Source: JACQXM01 sp964569425
GTDB taxonomy: Bacteria > Planctomycetota > Phycisphaerae > UBA1845
Direction of reading: 5' to 3'
DNA length: 26,716 nucleotides
Assembly: GCA_964569425.1 (NCBI GenBank)
Contig: CAZMVD010000051.1
Coordinates: 1-26,716, forward strand
The first letter of the stretch is position 1. Each line of letters opens with the position of its first letter. Below the pieces are notes generated by a model, which worked only from the letters and a program-made list of their open reading frames with translations, was not told the origin of the DNA and ran no database searches. Below are positions 7,071 to 15,136 of the stretch, piece by piece. The position numbers were made by a program, and so were the translations under genes.

Positions 7071-9671
7071 CTATGGGCACGACGGGCAGGCGGCTGGGTT
7101 CGTCGTGAACGGGTACGCGTTGCCCTGGAATGCCTGGATCAGAATAAACACGTCGGCGATGTTGGTGATCCGATTCAGGCACGGGTCGGTGCTGCTGACC
7201 GACTGCACGTCCACCACCGTCACGTGCGGCGCAGTGGGCAGATTCTGGAACTTCTGCAGCGCGGCCAGAAAGTCATTCGTATTTACGATCCCGTTCGGCG
7301 CGCCCCACGCCGCCCCATCAAAGCTGCCTACCGTATCGCCCCAGGACTTCGGCTCCGGCTGGTCGATCGTGCTCACGACGAGCGGGTCGGTGTAGCTCAC
7401 ACCGTCATCCGAGGTCGTGCGGATCTCGAACGTCGCCACCGGCACAATCATGCAATCGCCCACGTGAACCACGGGCTCCGTCCAAACGCGTGTCACGGGC
7501 GTCGGCGAAACCGGAGCGATTCCGTCAGTGTCCGGCAGACCGACCCACGCGGAGCCCGCAGGACCGCCCAGGACCCCCGAGTCCAGCTTGTCGATACGGT
7601 AGGCCACCGGCGTTCCGCCGCTGGCGGGCGCAATAGAGACGTAGCGGTTCTTGGGTTGGTCGTGGGGCGAGGGGGCGACGCGCGGAGGCTGCGCGCATGA
7701 TGTCACAACCCAGGTGTCGTTCAGCCGAGTCGCATTGTCCGTTGCGACTCCACCGAAGACGACAGTTTGACGATGAGACAAGTCGTAAGCAGTTGCATGG
7801 CGCGATCGTCGCAGAGGAAGCTCCAAGGAATTGGCCACGTCCACCTGCGACCACGTCGTACCAGTCCACAACCATGTGTCATCCAATGCCGCGCCGACGC
7901 AGCCGGTACCGCCTCCGAAGGACAGGAGGCCGCCCAGATCGGGATCGTAGGCCATCGAAACCCATGCGCGCGGCGACGGGCCGGCCCAACTCAAGAGAGT
8001 CCAGCTTCCGCCTTGGTAGCTCCATGTGCCTTGGAAAATGGGATCGCAAAGCTGACCAGCCTCCCCGGCAAACACAACGACTCCATTATCCGGGTGGTAC
8101 GCCATGGCGTGGGCGTCCCGCGCAATTGGGCCGGACAACGGCACTTGACTCCAAATTGACGCTTCGCAATCCCATTCCCAGGTATCGTCAAGGTAGGGCC
8201 ACGGACAGCACGGGTCGTGAACACCCCCGAACAAAACAATGCTATTCCTCTCCTCATCGTACGCCATTCCGTGAGCGCGACGAGCACCTGGCCACTGGTC
8301 TGGGTCAGGATCGGTTGGAATCTGAGCCCACGAAGAGCCGTCCCAGCGCCACATATCGTTGAGGTCACCGGTGTCATCGAACCCCCCAAAGAGAATCGCT
8401 CCTCCGCATTCGGGAGCATAGGTCATAGCGTGTTGGACGCGCGCTGATGGACCGGAAACTACAAGTTCGGACCAAACCTGCCCGTCGAATGCCCAAGTGT
8501 CATCGAGATACACTTCGTCGGAGCCGGCGCCTCCAAAGAGAACAACCCCGTTGGTCGGGTGGTAGGCCATGGCATGATGTCCGCGTGGAGGCGGCAATGC
8601 ACCGCCAACGGCTCCTTGACGCCATTGTGCGCATACCGCTTGACATGCATCCAGCTCCCAGGTGCCCGCCCCTGGCCCAAACTCGTCCCCGCCGCCGACG
8701 GTGACGACCAAGCCGCGTGTGGAGTCAAAGACCATCGCGTGATATGCGCGAGCCGGCGGGCTGGATTGCACTGTGATCGGAGTCCAAGTACTTCCGTTCC
8801 ATTCCCAAGTGTCAAGAAGATAGGGCTGACCGAGATCCCAGTTGACTCCACCAAAGAGGATCGTCGACTCTCGGACCTCGTCGTAAGCCATCGCGTGATC
8901 GCCACGTGGAGTCGGCCCACCAGACGCCTCTTGAGTCCACGTAGAACCATCCCACTCCCAGGTATCTCCGAACCAGCCGACGCCTCCGTTCGCTACGCCT
9001 CCGAAGAGTACCGTACGTTGTCTGGCAGAATCGTATACGAGCCCGCACTGATAGCGGGCGGTTGGTCCTGATGTGCTACGCAGTGTCCAGCTCGTACCAT
9101 CCCATTCCCACGTCTCGTTTGGCCCATTCTGCACGCCCCCGAATAGAACTACGACGTTGCGAGTGCTGTCAAATGCCATCCGGTGGCCATAACGTGCCCC
9201 TGGGCCTGTCATGGCTCGAAGCTGCCACGCCTGTCCATCCCACTCCCAGGTGTCGCCCGCGTGCTGAGACGGTCCCACGATGCCGCCAAAGAGAACGGTG
9301 ACACCACGAGAGCTGTCAAACGCCATAGCGTGGCTGCTTCTTGGAGACGGTCCCGTCATGCTGCGAAGAGTCCATGCAGAGCCATCCCACTCCCACGTGT
9401 CGCCCAGCAGGTTACCGTCGTTTCCCCCGAACAACACGGAAACGTTTCGCACACTGTCGTAATCCATAGCGCCTCCAATGCGCAGTCCGGGGCCGGCATT
9501 GGTACGGTTAATCCACGTCAGACACTCGGGTCCGCTTTCGATGCCGGAATCCGCAGAACCCACAGAAATGTCATGTCGATCCAGGGATGCGCCATACCCC
9601 CAGGATGGACAACAATAAGCGCCAAAACCAATGAAGAGCACGATTGTCTGTAGAGTGCCATTATGATTCAT
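7071..9671 (-). CDS. Secreted protein with 12 Kelch repeats and a dockerin-like tail
   Basis: An 866-residue exported protein. I start at ATG 9671 because AGGAG lies seven bases upstream and a hydrophobic signal segment follows (LQTIVLFIGFGAYCCPSWG); a TTG 63 bases earlier is less likely. From about residue 58 to 655 I count 12 Kelch units of the form H-A-M-A-(F/Y)-D...LFGG...DTWEWDG...W, for example SSHAMAFDSSRGVTVLFGG. Twelve units suit two six-bladed beta-propellers, or one irregular larger fold. The C-terminal part, about 200 residues, is homologous to that of the 3862-5988 protein, with two dockerin-like motifs (GIVNTNDFLAALQKFQN and ITNIADVFILIQAFQG) and the ending PACPSCP. Propellers of this kind usually bind proteins or sugars. 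It follows the anti-sigma gene by 110 bases on the same strand, so the sigma factor may control it. Confidence 0.88.
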   Translation of the reverse strand: MNHNGTLQTIVLFIGFGAYCCPSWGYGASLDRHDISVGSADSGIESGPECLTWINRTNAGPGLRIGGAMDYDSVRNVSVLFGGNDGNLLGDTWEWDGSAWTLRSMTGPSPRSSHAMAFDSSRGVTVLFGGIVGPSQHAGDTWEWDGQAWQLRAMTGPGARYGHRMAFDSTRNVVVLFGGVQNGPNETWEWDGTSWTLRSTSGPTARYQCGLVYDSARQRTVLFGGVANGGVGWFGDTWEWDGSTWTQEASGGPTPRGDHAMAYDEVRESTILFGGVNWDLGQPYLLDTWEWNGSTWTPITVQSSPPARAYHAMVFDSTRGLVVTVGGGDEFGPGAGTWELDACQAVCAQWRQGAVGGALPPPRGHHAMAYHPTNGVVLFGGAGSDEVYLDDTWAFDGQVWSELVVSGPSARVQHAMTYAPECGGAILFGGFDDTGDLNDMWRWDGSSWAQIPTDPDPDQWPGARRAHGMAYDEERNSIVLFGGVHDPCCPWPYLDDTWEWDCEASIWSQVPLSGPIARDAHAMAYHPDNGVVVFAGEAGQLCDPIFQGTWSYQGGSWTLLSWAGPSPRAWVSMAYDPDLGGLLSFGGGTGCVGAALDDTWLWTGTTWSQVDVANSLELPLRRSRHATAYDLSHRQTVVFGGVATDNATRLNDTWVVTSCAQPPRVAPSPHDQPKNRYVSIAPASGGTPVAYRIDKLDSGVLGGPAGSAWVGLPDTDGIAPVSPTPVTRVWTEPVVHVGDCMIVPVATFEIRTTSDDGVSYTDPLVVSTIDQPEPKSWGDTVGSFDGAAWGAPNGIVNTNDFLAALQKFQNLPTAPHVTVVDVQSVSSTDPCLNRITNIADVFILIQAFQGNAYPFTTNPAACPSCP

Positions 9672-9781
9672 GATAGTTCTCCTGTCTGAATAGCGCGCAC
9701 TTACCGCGCTTCCGCCTTCGCGCGCGCATTCCAAAGGCGGTTACTCAATGCGATTGACGATGTTGAACGTGCCTGGGACCG

Positions 9782-11407
9782 TCAGGTCGAAGGCAATGGA
9801 ACAGCTCGGATTCGATTCAGAACGTCAGTCCACTCCTGGGTCAGTGCGCGGCTGCGCTCCGCCGCGCGGGTTTCGCCTGCTCCACCTTGGGTTGCAAGGA
9901 GGTCGATCGCGACCTCGATGAATTGCTCGGCCTCCGGATCGGCCGGATTCGATCCCGCCAGCGCCACCCCGCGGAGGAACATCAACTCCGCCCGGGCGAT
10001 GACGCTGATGGGCGGGTGCCGGGGGTTGGTCGGGAAGCTACGCGGGCCCTTCTGCTGGGCGGCTTCGTCGGCGTGGCGCAGGGCGGCCGCGAAGTCGCCG
10101 CGGGCGATGGCGATGCGCAGGCGCTCCATCGGTTCATTGAAATCCAGGCGCGATTCGTCCGCGTGCGGGTAATCGGGATTCGTCGAGCCCAGGTCGAGGG
10201 CCACCTCGGCCGCGTCGAGATTGCGGTCCAGGCGGTGCAGGCGAGCGCGGTTCAAATACATCTCGCGCACCTGCACAACCTGCGATTCCAACCCCTCATG
10301 CGGCCGGCCTACGATCGTCAGGCACAGCTCGGTCAGCGAAGCGTCCGGCCGCACCTCGTACCCCTGCACGCGGCACTCCTCGCGGAAGAAACGCAGCAGC
10401 CAATCTTCCGCCTCGCGGTCGTAGCGCCACGCCTCGGCCATCTCGCCGCGCGCCGCGTGGAGCAGGCTGAGGTGCCGGCACTGCGGAAACATCGACGCCG
10501 CCAGCGACGCCAGCAGCCCGTGCGGCCGCTTGTCCGAGGTCGCCCCGGTTCGATAGTTCCACTCCTGATAATCTCGCGCGTAGTCGTACGCCCGCCGACG
10601 AAACGCCAGCGCCTGGTCGTAATCGCCGATGGCCGCGTAGGTGATCGACAAATCACCCAGCACGATGCCGTACGGCGTGTACCGCTTGGGCGTGTTTTCC
10701 AGCTCGGTGGCGAAGGCCAGCAAGCCGTTCATCTCCGCGAACGCTTCCTCCCACCGGCCCAGCCAGCGCAGGTTGCGATAAAGCTGCGTCCACGGATACC
10801 ACGCACCCTCGCGGTCTTCGTCGGACGCGAGCCGCTCCTGCACCTCGCGCCGCCGCTCTTCCACCAGCGCCTGCGTCTCGGCCAGCAGGTCGGGGAACTC
10901 CGCGTCGATGCTCGGCCCGGTGACCAGGATGGGCCGGGCATAGCCGACCTCGCGGAGGTCGAAGGCCGCCGCCTGCTCGCGTCCGGTTTTCATAAAGAAC
11001 AGCACCGCGCCGATCCCCAGGGCGGCGGCCGCCGCCAGACCGCCAAACGAGAGCGAAATACGCCTGCCACGACGGCCGCGCGCCGCGGGAAGCTGAACCA
11101 CCCAACGCCGACCGCGCCGCGATCGCACCGGCGGATCGGGGTCGAGGCCGATGGCGTCACCATTCGCCGGCGCATCACCGTCCAACGCACCCGCCTCGGC
11201 AATCGCTCGGCGGATCGCCTCCACCGTCCGTCGGCATTTGGCACACGATTCGACGTGCGCCACTTCGGCCGCGCTCAACGCCGCGCCGCGGGCGATCCAC
11301 TCGACCAGCCGGCCGAACGTCGGCCCCTCGCCGCACAGGTCGAGGTCTTCGGGCAACGGCCGGTCGTACCACCGGCGAAGGGCTGGGCGTGGGTCGTGGC
11401 TGCTCAT
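9782..11407 (-). CDS. Anti-sigma factor-like membrane protein with zinc motif and TPR-like periplasmic part
   Basis: A 541-residue single-pass membrane protein. The N-terminal cytoplasmic part has the HVESCAKC motif (H51, C55, C58), the Hx3Cx2C zinc site of ZAS-type anti-sigma factors that hold ECF sigma factors inactive. A basic stretch (RRGRR) precedes one membrane helix at about 119-139 (SFGGLAAAAALGIGAVLFF). The remaining 400 residues are helical with TPR-like spacing (GDLSITYAAIGDYDQALAFRRRAYDYA), suggesting protein-protein contacts outside the membrane. I prefer ATG 11407; an in-frame TTG at 11443 would add 12 residues. It lies 70 bases after the ECF sigma gene on the same strand, the classic sigma/anti-sigma order. 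No signal ligand can be read from the sequence. Confidence 0.82.
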   Translation of the reverse strand: MSSHDPRPALRRWYDRPLPEDLDLCGEGPTFGRLVEWIARGAALSAAEVAHVESCAKCRRTVEAIRRAIAEAGALDGDAPANGDAIGLDPDPPVRSRRGRRWVVQLPAARGRRGRRISLSFGGLAAAAALGIGAVLFFMKTGREQAAAFDLREVGYARPILVTGPSIDAEFPDLLAETQALVEERRREVQERLASDEDREGAWYPWTQLYRNLRWLGRWEEAFAEMNGLLAFATELENTPKRYTPYGIVLGDLSITYAAIGDYDQALAFRRRAYDYARDYQEWNYRTGATSDKRPHGLLASLAASMFPQCRHLSLLHAARGEMAEAWRYDREAEDWLLRFFREECRVQGYEVRPDASLTELCLTIVGRPHEGLESQVVQVREMYLNRARLHRLDRNLDAAEVALDLGSTNPDYPHADESRLDFNEPMERLRIAIARGDFAAALRHADEAAQQKGPRSFPTNPRHPPISVIARAELMFLRGVALAGSNPADPEAEQFIEVAIDLLATQGGAGETRAAERSRALTQEWTDVLNRIRAVPLPST

Positions 11408-11477
11408 GAAGGTCGATTCCGTTCCCGCGGCCTGCCCTTCCAATCAGAAGAACAGCCCGCGCGGGGCCTGTGGACAC

Positions 11478-12035
11478 TCAAAATCCGAATTTTCGCAAAA
11501 TTTCCTGCAATCGTCGTAACCCCTTGCGATACCGCCACTTAACCTTCCAGCGCGGGAGTCCTATGACCCGGCCGACCTCGCTCAGGGGCAATTCCGCGAA
11601 GTGGTGCAGCAGGATGACGTCGCGTTCGTCGGAGGAAAGCTCGCGGAGGGCACGTTCGATGATCGCGGCCGAATGTTCCGTTTCCGCGGATTCAGTGGTA
11701 TCGGGAGCGGCGTCGGCGGGATCGACCATCGGCATCGCCGGCGCCGGGCAGTCGGCCAGGGGGATGGTCGGCGGGCGCGGGCGGAAGTTGGCGCATCGCA
11801 GGCGGGCGTAGTGAAAAAGCAGCGACTCGAAGTTGGCGGTGCAGGCCGGCCGCTTCAGGTAGAGGTAGGCGAAGAGCTGGTCCGCGATGTCCGCCGCGGC
11901 CTCCTCGTCATGCACCCGCGCCCGGCAGTAGCGAACCAGGCGGACGCGATAGGCCCGGTACAGCTCGTCAAAAGCCGCACCCTCCCCGCCCGCGCAAAAC
12001 CGCTCCCACCGCTCCGTCGCCTCGGCCGTTTCCAT
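11478..12035 (-). CDS. ECF-type RNA polymerase sigma factor
   Basis: A 185-residue sigma-70 family factor with only regions 2 and 4. Region 2 is AFDELYRAYRVRLVRYCRARV followed by DIADQLFAYLYLKRP, which contacts RNA polymerase and the -10 element. Region 4 is LRELSSDERDVILLHHFAEL, then the helix-turn-helix LPLSEVGRVIGLPRWKVKWR, which reads the -35 element. Length is normal for the ECF class. It is the first gene of an operon with the anti-sigma gene (9782-11407), and perhaps the Kelch gene. ATG 12035 lacks a strong ribosome site. A second ECF gene starts in the opposite direction about 125 bases away, so the gap between them must hold both promoters. Confidence 0.9.
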   Translation of the reverse strand: METAEATERWERFCAGGEGAAFDELYRAYRVRLVRYCRARVHDEEAAADIADQLFAYLYLKRPACTANFESLLFHYARLRCANFRPRPPTIPLADCPAPAMPMVDPADAAPDTTESAETEHSAAIIERALRELSSDERDVILLHHFAELPLSEVGRVIGLPRWKVKWRYRKGLRRLQEILRKFGF

Positions 12036-12147
12036 TTACTTGATCTACATGGCGCGTCGCCAAACACATGTGCCAAGCGTATTCTCGCATAGCGGCCGAA
12101 GGTGGGGCAAGTGGCGAAATGCGGTCCCTTTCCCCAGGGTCGTTGTG

Positions 12148-12153
12148 TACAAT
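12148..12153 (+). promoter_or_regulatory. Possible -10 element for the second ECF sigma gene
   Basis: TACAAT lies seven bases before the GTG start at 12160, so transcription from it would begin at about the start codon and give a leaderless message. No good -35 match is visible at 16-18 bases upstream, which keeps confidence low. The absence of a Shine-Dalgarno site before this GTG agrees with the idea. Confidence 0.25.
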
Positions 12154-12159
12154 GGCGAA

Positions 12160-12783
12160 GTGACGGAAAGCCAACGAGCTGCTCTGATTTTGAAGGCCAC
12201 CGACGGCGACGGCAACGCCCTTCAGGCGCTGATTGTCGAGTACCACGCCGCCCTGCGGACGGCCGTGGAACGGCAGATTTCTTCAGCACTGGCGTCGCGA
12301 ATCGAGGCCGACGACGTTCTTCAGGATGCCTATGTGGCGGCGTTCCGCGGCATCGGCGGGTTGCAGTTTGCCAGCCCGCAGGCCTTCTACGTCTGGCTGG
12401 AGCGGGTCGCCTTGAATCAACTGGTAAACCTGCAACGGGCGGCCACGCGGAAGAAGCGCGATGTCCGACGTCAGGTGTCAGTGCTGGTTGACGGGGGCTC
12501 GAAGTACGATGGCTTTGCACGGTCGCTGGTCGTTCCAGACAGCACGCCGAGCAGAGTGGTCGGCCGTGAGGAGGCAGTGGCCGCGATGCTGTCGGGCCTT
12601 GCTCGCTTGACCGACGACCAGCGTGAGGTGATCCGCCTGCGGTTCCTCGACGAGCGGCCGGTTGCCGAAGTTGCAAAGAAAGTCGGAAGGTCGGAAGACG
12701 CGGTGCACGCGCTGTGCCGGCGGGGACTGCTGGCGCTGCGGGAGCACCTCGGGTCGCTGACGCGGTTTCTCTCCCATCTGTAG
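12160..12783 (+). CDS. ECF-type RNA polymerase sigma factor, planctomycete style
   Basis: A 207-residue sigma factor if started at GTG 12160 (VTESQRAALILKATDGD). The longer frame from TTG 12040 adds a basic leader with no family match. Region 2 is seen as LQALIVEYHAALRTAV and RIEADDVLQDAYVAAFRGIG; the DDVLQDAY motif is typical. Region 4 is LARLTDDQREVIRLRFLDER, with the helix-turn-helix PVAEVAKKVGRSEDAVHALCRRGL. It does not overlap an anti-sigma gene and stands alone on its strand, divergent from the other sigma factor. Such factors in planctomycetes often work with Ser/Thr kinases instead of classic anti-sigma proteins, and the kinase at 15137-17365 is a candidate partner; that link is inference. 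Confidence 0.88.
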   Translation: MTESQRAALILKATDGDGNALQALIVEYHAALRTAVERQISSALASRIEADDVLQDAYVAAFRGIGGLQFASPQAFYVWLERVALNQLVNLQRAATRKKRDVRRQVSVLVDGGSKYDGFARSLVVPDSTPSRVVGREEAVAAMLSGLARLTDDQREVIRLRFLDERPVAEVAKKVGRSEDAVHALCRRGLLALREHLGSLTRFLSHL

Positions 12784-13332
12784 GCGAGCCCTGAACCGCG
12801 ATCGATTTGGCTCCCCGGGGCGCGAAATTCCCCGATTCGGCGTCGCCCTGGTTGGTCAGCCGGTAATCGGCGGTTCCGCGCGCATCCGCGGCTCTCATCC
12901 TGCCCAATCGAAAATAACTTAGTACCGCGACGGTTTGCGCTGCAGAAGGCACTTGCAGCATAGGAGGCCGTTAATAGCGAAATGGTGCATTCGGCGGTCG
13001 GCGATCGCCATACAGGCGTGGCGCGACCGACGCGGCCAGTGCAAGCCAACGAGTTCGGATCGGCGAGCACTTGAGCTTTCGGGCAGGTGACAGGGCAGGG
13101 CGAGTTCCTGCGGTGAGAACGAAAGGGATGCGGCGGTCTGTACTTCGCCCATATGGCTCCGGGCCGAACCGTTGGTTGTATTCGGGTGTTACCGCTGTGG
13201 TCGCCCTTAGCACCGACGAACGGATGGAACGCTGGAGGCCTAGAACAGGTCGCTGCCTGCCGCGCGTGTCATCGGAGCAAGGCCCCAGCGCCCGCCACTG
13301 ACTGTGAGTTCTTGACGAAAAAGGAGGAGCAA
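12784..13332. other. Intergenic region upstream of the lectin gene
   Basis: About 550 bases without a gene I can support. A 30-codon frame (ATG near 12981) follows an AGGAGG at a poor, long spacing and resembles nothing known. The frame that extends the lectin gene upstream to 13153 lacks a ribosome site. Near-perfect Shine-Dalgarno bases for the lectin gene end the region (13322-13329). Confidence 0.5.
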
Positions 13333-15012
13333 ATGTACGCCCACACATGGTCCGCCCTGGTACTGGCAATTGTGATTCTCATGAACAGTGGCACGCGGCT
13401 CGACGCTGTGGAGTTCACACTTGACGCGGTTGCCAACTGCTACAACTTGGATGAGAAGGCCATCAACGGCCTTTCCGTACCCGGCCAGTACGATTGGCGA
13501 GTGGAACCACCCAGACCCAGCCCCTCGCTGGACGTGCTGATCGTTTCAGGCTCCGGCTCCGGACTTCCGCCGATCATCGCGATGCGAACCGGCGAGAGGC
13601 GACAGGAGGTCGCCGCCGGCGTGGATCACCTCTCGTATTTCGCAATGGACCAGGTCCTTGGCGACAACGTTGGCGCACTTCAAGTATATGAGAACAATCA
13701 GTTTTTGCCCGTTGATACATTGCTGAACACGTATGATTATTCAGATGGCACAGCCATCCGGTTTGCGCCACAGGCAGGAAGCGCTTATCGAATCACCGTG
13801 GTGGCGAACAACGCCGTGCAAGGACCGGCAGGCGTAGTAATCACGCACCCCATGCTAGTAGCGAGTCCGCGCGCGTTTCTTCTAAGCGAGGGAGAGTCTG
13901 TCGTGATCTTGCCGCTGTCAAACGACCTTATCAACTTCTTCTGTGTCGACTACGAACTCGGCGATAACAGCGGCTCGTTCGACGTGTCGATCGAGCTTGC
14001 GAGTGCACCGGACTGTGATTCCAATGGCCTGCCGGATTGTTGGGAGCTACAGGAGGCCGCATTGTGGACTCGGAATCCGGCCAACGGACATTACTACCGC
14101 TTGACCTCGGTCCCCGGCGGATGGCCGGAAGCAGAGGCGGAAGCGGAGCTCGTGGGTGGACACCTGGCCACGGTGCGCAACGAAGCGGAAGAGAACTGGA
14201 TTTACGACACGTTCCAGGTCACGTCAGGATTGTTCAACGAGGTGTGGATCGGCCTCCGGCAAGATCCTAACGGTGCGGAACCCGATGGAGGATGGGAATG
14301 GGCCTCCGGCGAGCCGACTGTGTACGTCAACTGGTGTGCGGGCGAGCCCAACAACACCGGCGAGGAGGAGGAATACGGCGAGCTCGCCTTCTCGCTCGCA
14401 ACACCGCAGTACTTCCTCTGCTGGAACGATGATACGAGCACCAGCCTTCCCTTCGGGTTGATTGAAAGGTCCACTCCGCCGGTGGCTGATTGCAACGCTA
14501 ACGGAGTGCCCGATGAATGCGAAATCGACTGCGACGGCGATGGTATAATAGACGCGTGCAGTGATGATGATGATGGTGATGGCGTACTCGACGACGTAGA
14601 TGTATGTCCCTGTACGCGCGCCCCCGGGCCCGTCGATCTTTCCGGCCGACCGGTTGGCGATGTCGACAATGACTGCGACGTTGACCTTGCGGATTTCTCG
14701 CTCGTACAAGAGAACTTCACCGGACCACGCCAAGCGATCGTTCGCTATTACGTGGATGCTACCTGCACTAACGGAGTGAGAAGTTGCACCAGCGGGGACT
14801 GCTCGGTTGGCTACCCCGTCGATACGGGCCCAGCTGTGGGGAAGAGTATTGCACAATGCGGCGACGTCGTTGACTTGGCTCAGACCAACATAACCTGCGT
14901 CGTCAGTCTCGGCTGCACATCACATGTGCAAACCTGCCTTGGCGGATTCTGTACCGATCTGGGCACATGCTCCGACAACATCGATTCCGCTGGCGGTGTG
15001 AACTGCGATTGA
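13333..15012 (+). CDS. Secreted C-type lectin-domain protein with calcium-binding dockerin-like region
   Basis: A 559-residue exported protein. ATG 13333 follows AAGGAGGAG, a very strong ribosome site. Residues 1-25 form a signal peptide (WSALVLAIVILMNSG). A C-type lectin domain spans about 246-380: HYYRLTSVPGGWPEAEAEA, GGHLATVRNEAE, then the sugar/calcium motifs EPNN (EPN type, usually mannose-like sugars) and WNDD. After it, about residues 386-470 carry aspartate-rich calcium loops (DCNANGVPDECEIDCDGDG; DDDDGDGVLDD) and a dockerin-like loop (GDVDNDCDVDLADFSLVQENF). The last 90 residues are cysteine-rich and unrecognised. The N-terminal 240 residues are beta-rich without a clear family. Likely role: binding surface or environmental glycans outside the cell. 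It converges with the kinase gene. Confidence 0.85.
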   Translation: MYAHTWSALVLAIVILMNSGTRLDAVEFTLDAVANCYNLDEKAINGLSVPGQYDWRVEPPRPSPSLDVLIVSGSGSGLPPIIAMRTGERRQEVAAGVDHLSYFAMDQVLGDNVGALQVYENNQFLPVDTLLNTYDYSDGTAIRFAPQAGSAYRITVVANNAVQGPAGVVITHPMLVASPRAFLLSEGESVVILPLSNDLINFFCVDYELGDNSGSFDVSIELASAPDCDSNGLPDCWELQEAALWTRNPANGHYYRLTSVPGGWPEAEAEAELVGGHLATVRNEAEENWIYDTFQVTSGLFNEVWIGLRQDPNGAEPDGGWEWASGEPTVYVNWCAGEPNNTGEEEEYGELAFSLATPQYFLCWNDDTSTSLPFGLIERSTPPVADCNANGVPDECEIDCDGDGIIDACSDDDDGDGVLDDVDVCPCTRAPGPVDLSGRPVGDVDNDCDVDLADFSLVQENFTGPRQAIVRYYVDATCTNGVRSCTSGDCSVGYPVDTGPAVGKSIAQCGDVVDLAQTNITCVVSLGCTSHVQTCLGGFCTDLGTCSDNIDSAGGVNCD

Positions 15013-15136
15013 GCCATCGAGCCCTCATGGGAAACTTTGGCCGCTTGATCATGGCACCGCGCCGATTCTGCCATTACTCGCCGCGGCAGGATTGCCGGGC
15101 AGCATCTCTACGGTAAGAGGCTGATCCAACGGCCAA

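Noticed and set aside
6516..7700. A 394-residue plus-strand frame
   Set aside because: The second half is antisense to the conserved tail of the Kelch protein, and the first half has no coding character.
7700..9480. A CRISPR-like array, because short motifs recur at intervals
   Set aside because: The recurring bases encode the DTWEWDG part of Kelch repeats, differ between units and stay in one open frame.
9735..9781. A natural-looking protein end (FDLTVPGTFNIVNRIE) just after the anti-sigma stop
   Set aside because: It is in another frame, short, and has no start; the anti-sigma frame already has a plausible end, so chance is more likely.
9887..11542. A 551-residue plus-strand frame
   Set aside because: It is antisense to the anti-sigma gene, is arginine- and histidine-rich, has no ribosome site, and is open only because the high-GC opposite strand avoids stops.
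12040..12159. A longer start (TTG 12040) for the second ECF sigma gene
   Set aside because: The added 40 residues are basic, match no sigma region and lack a ribosome site; GTG 12160 begins where sigma homology begins.
14564..14583. A GAT trinucleotide repeat as a phase-variation tract
   Set aside because: It is short, interrupted, in frame, and encodes an aspartate-rich calcium loop, so changes would not switch the frame.
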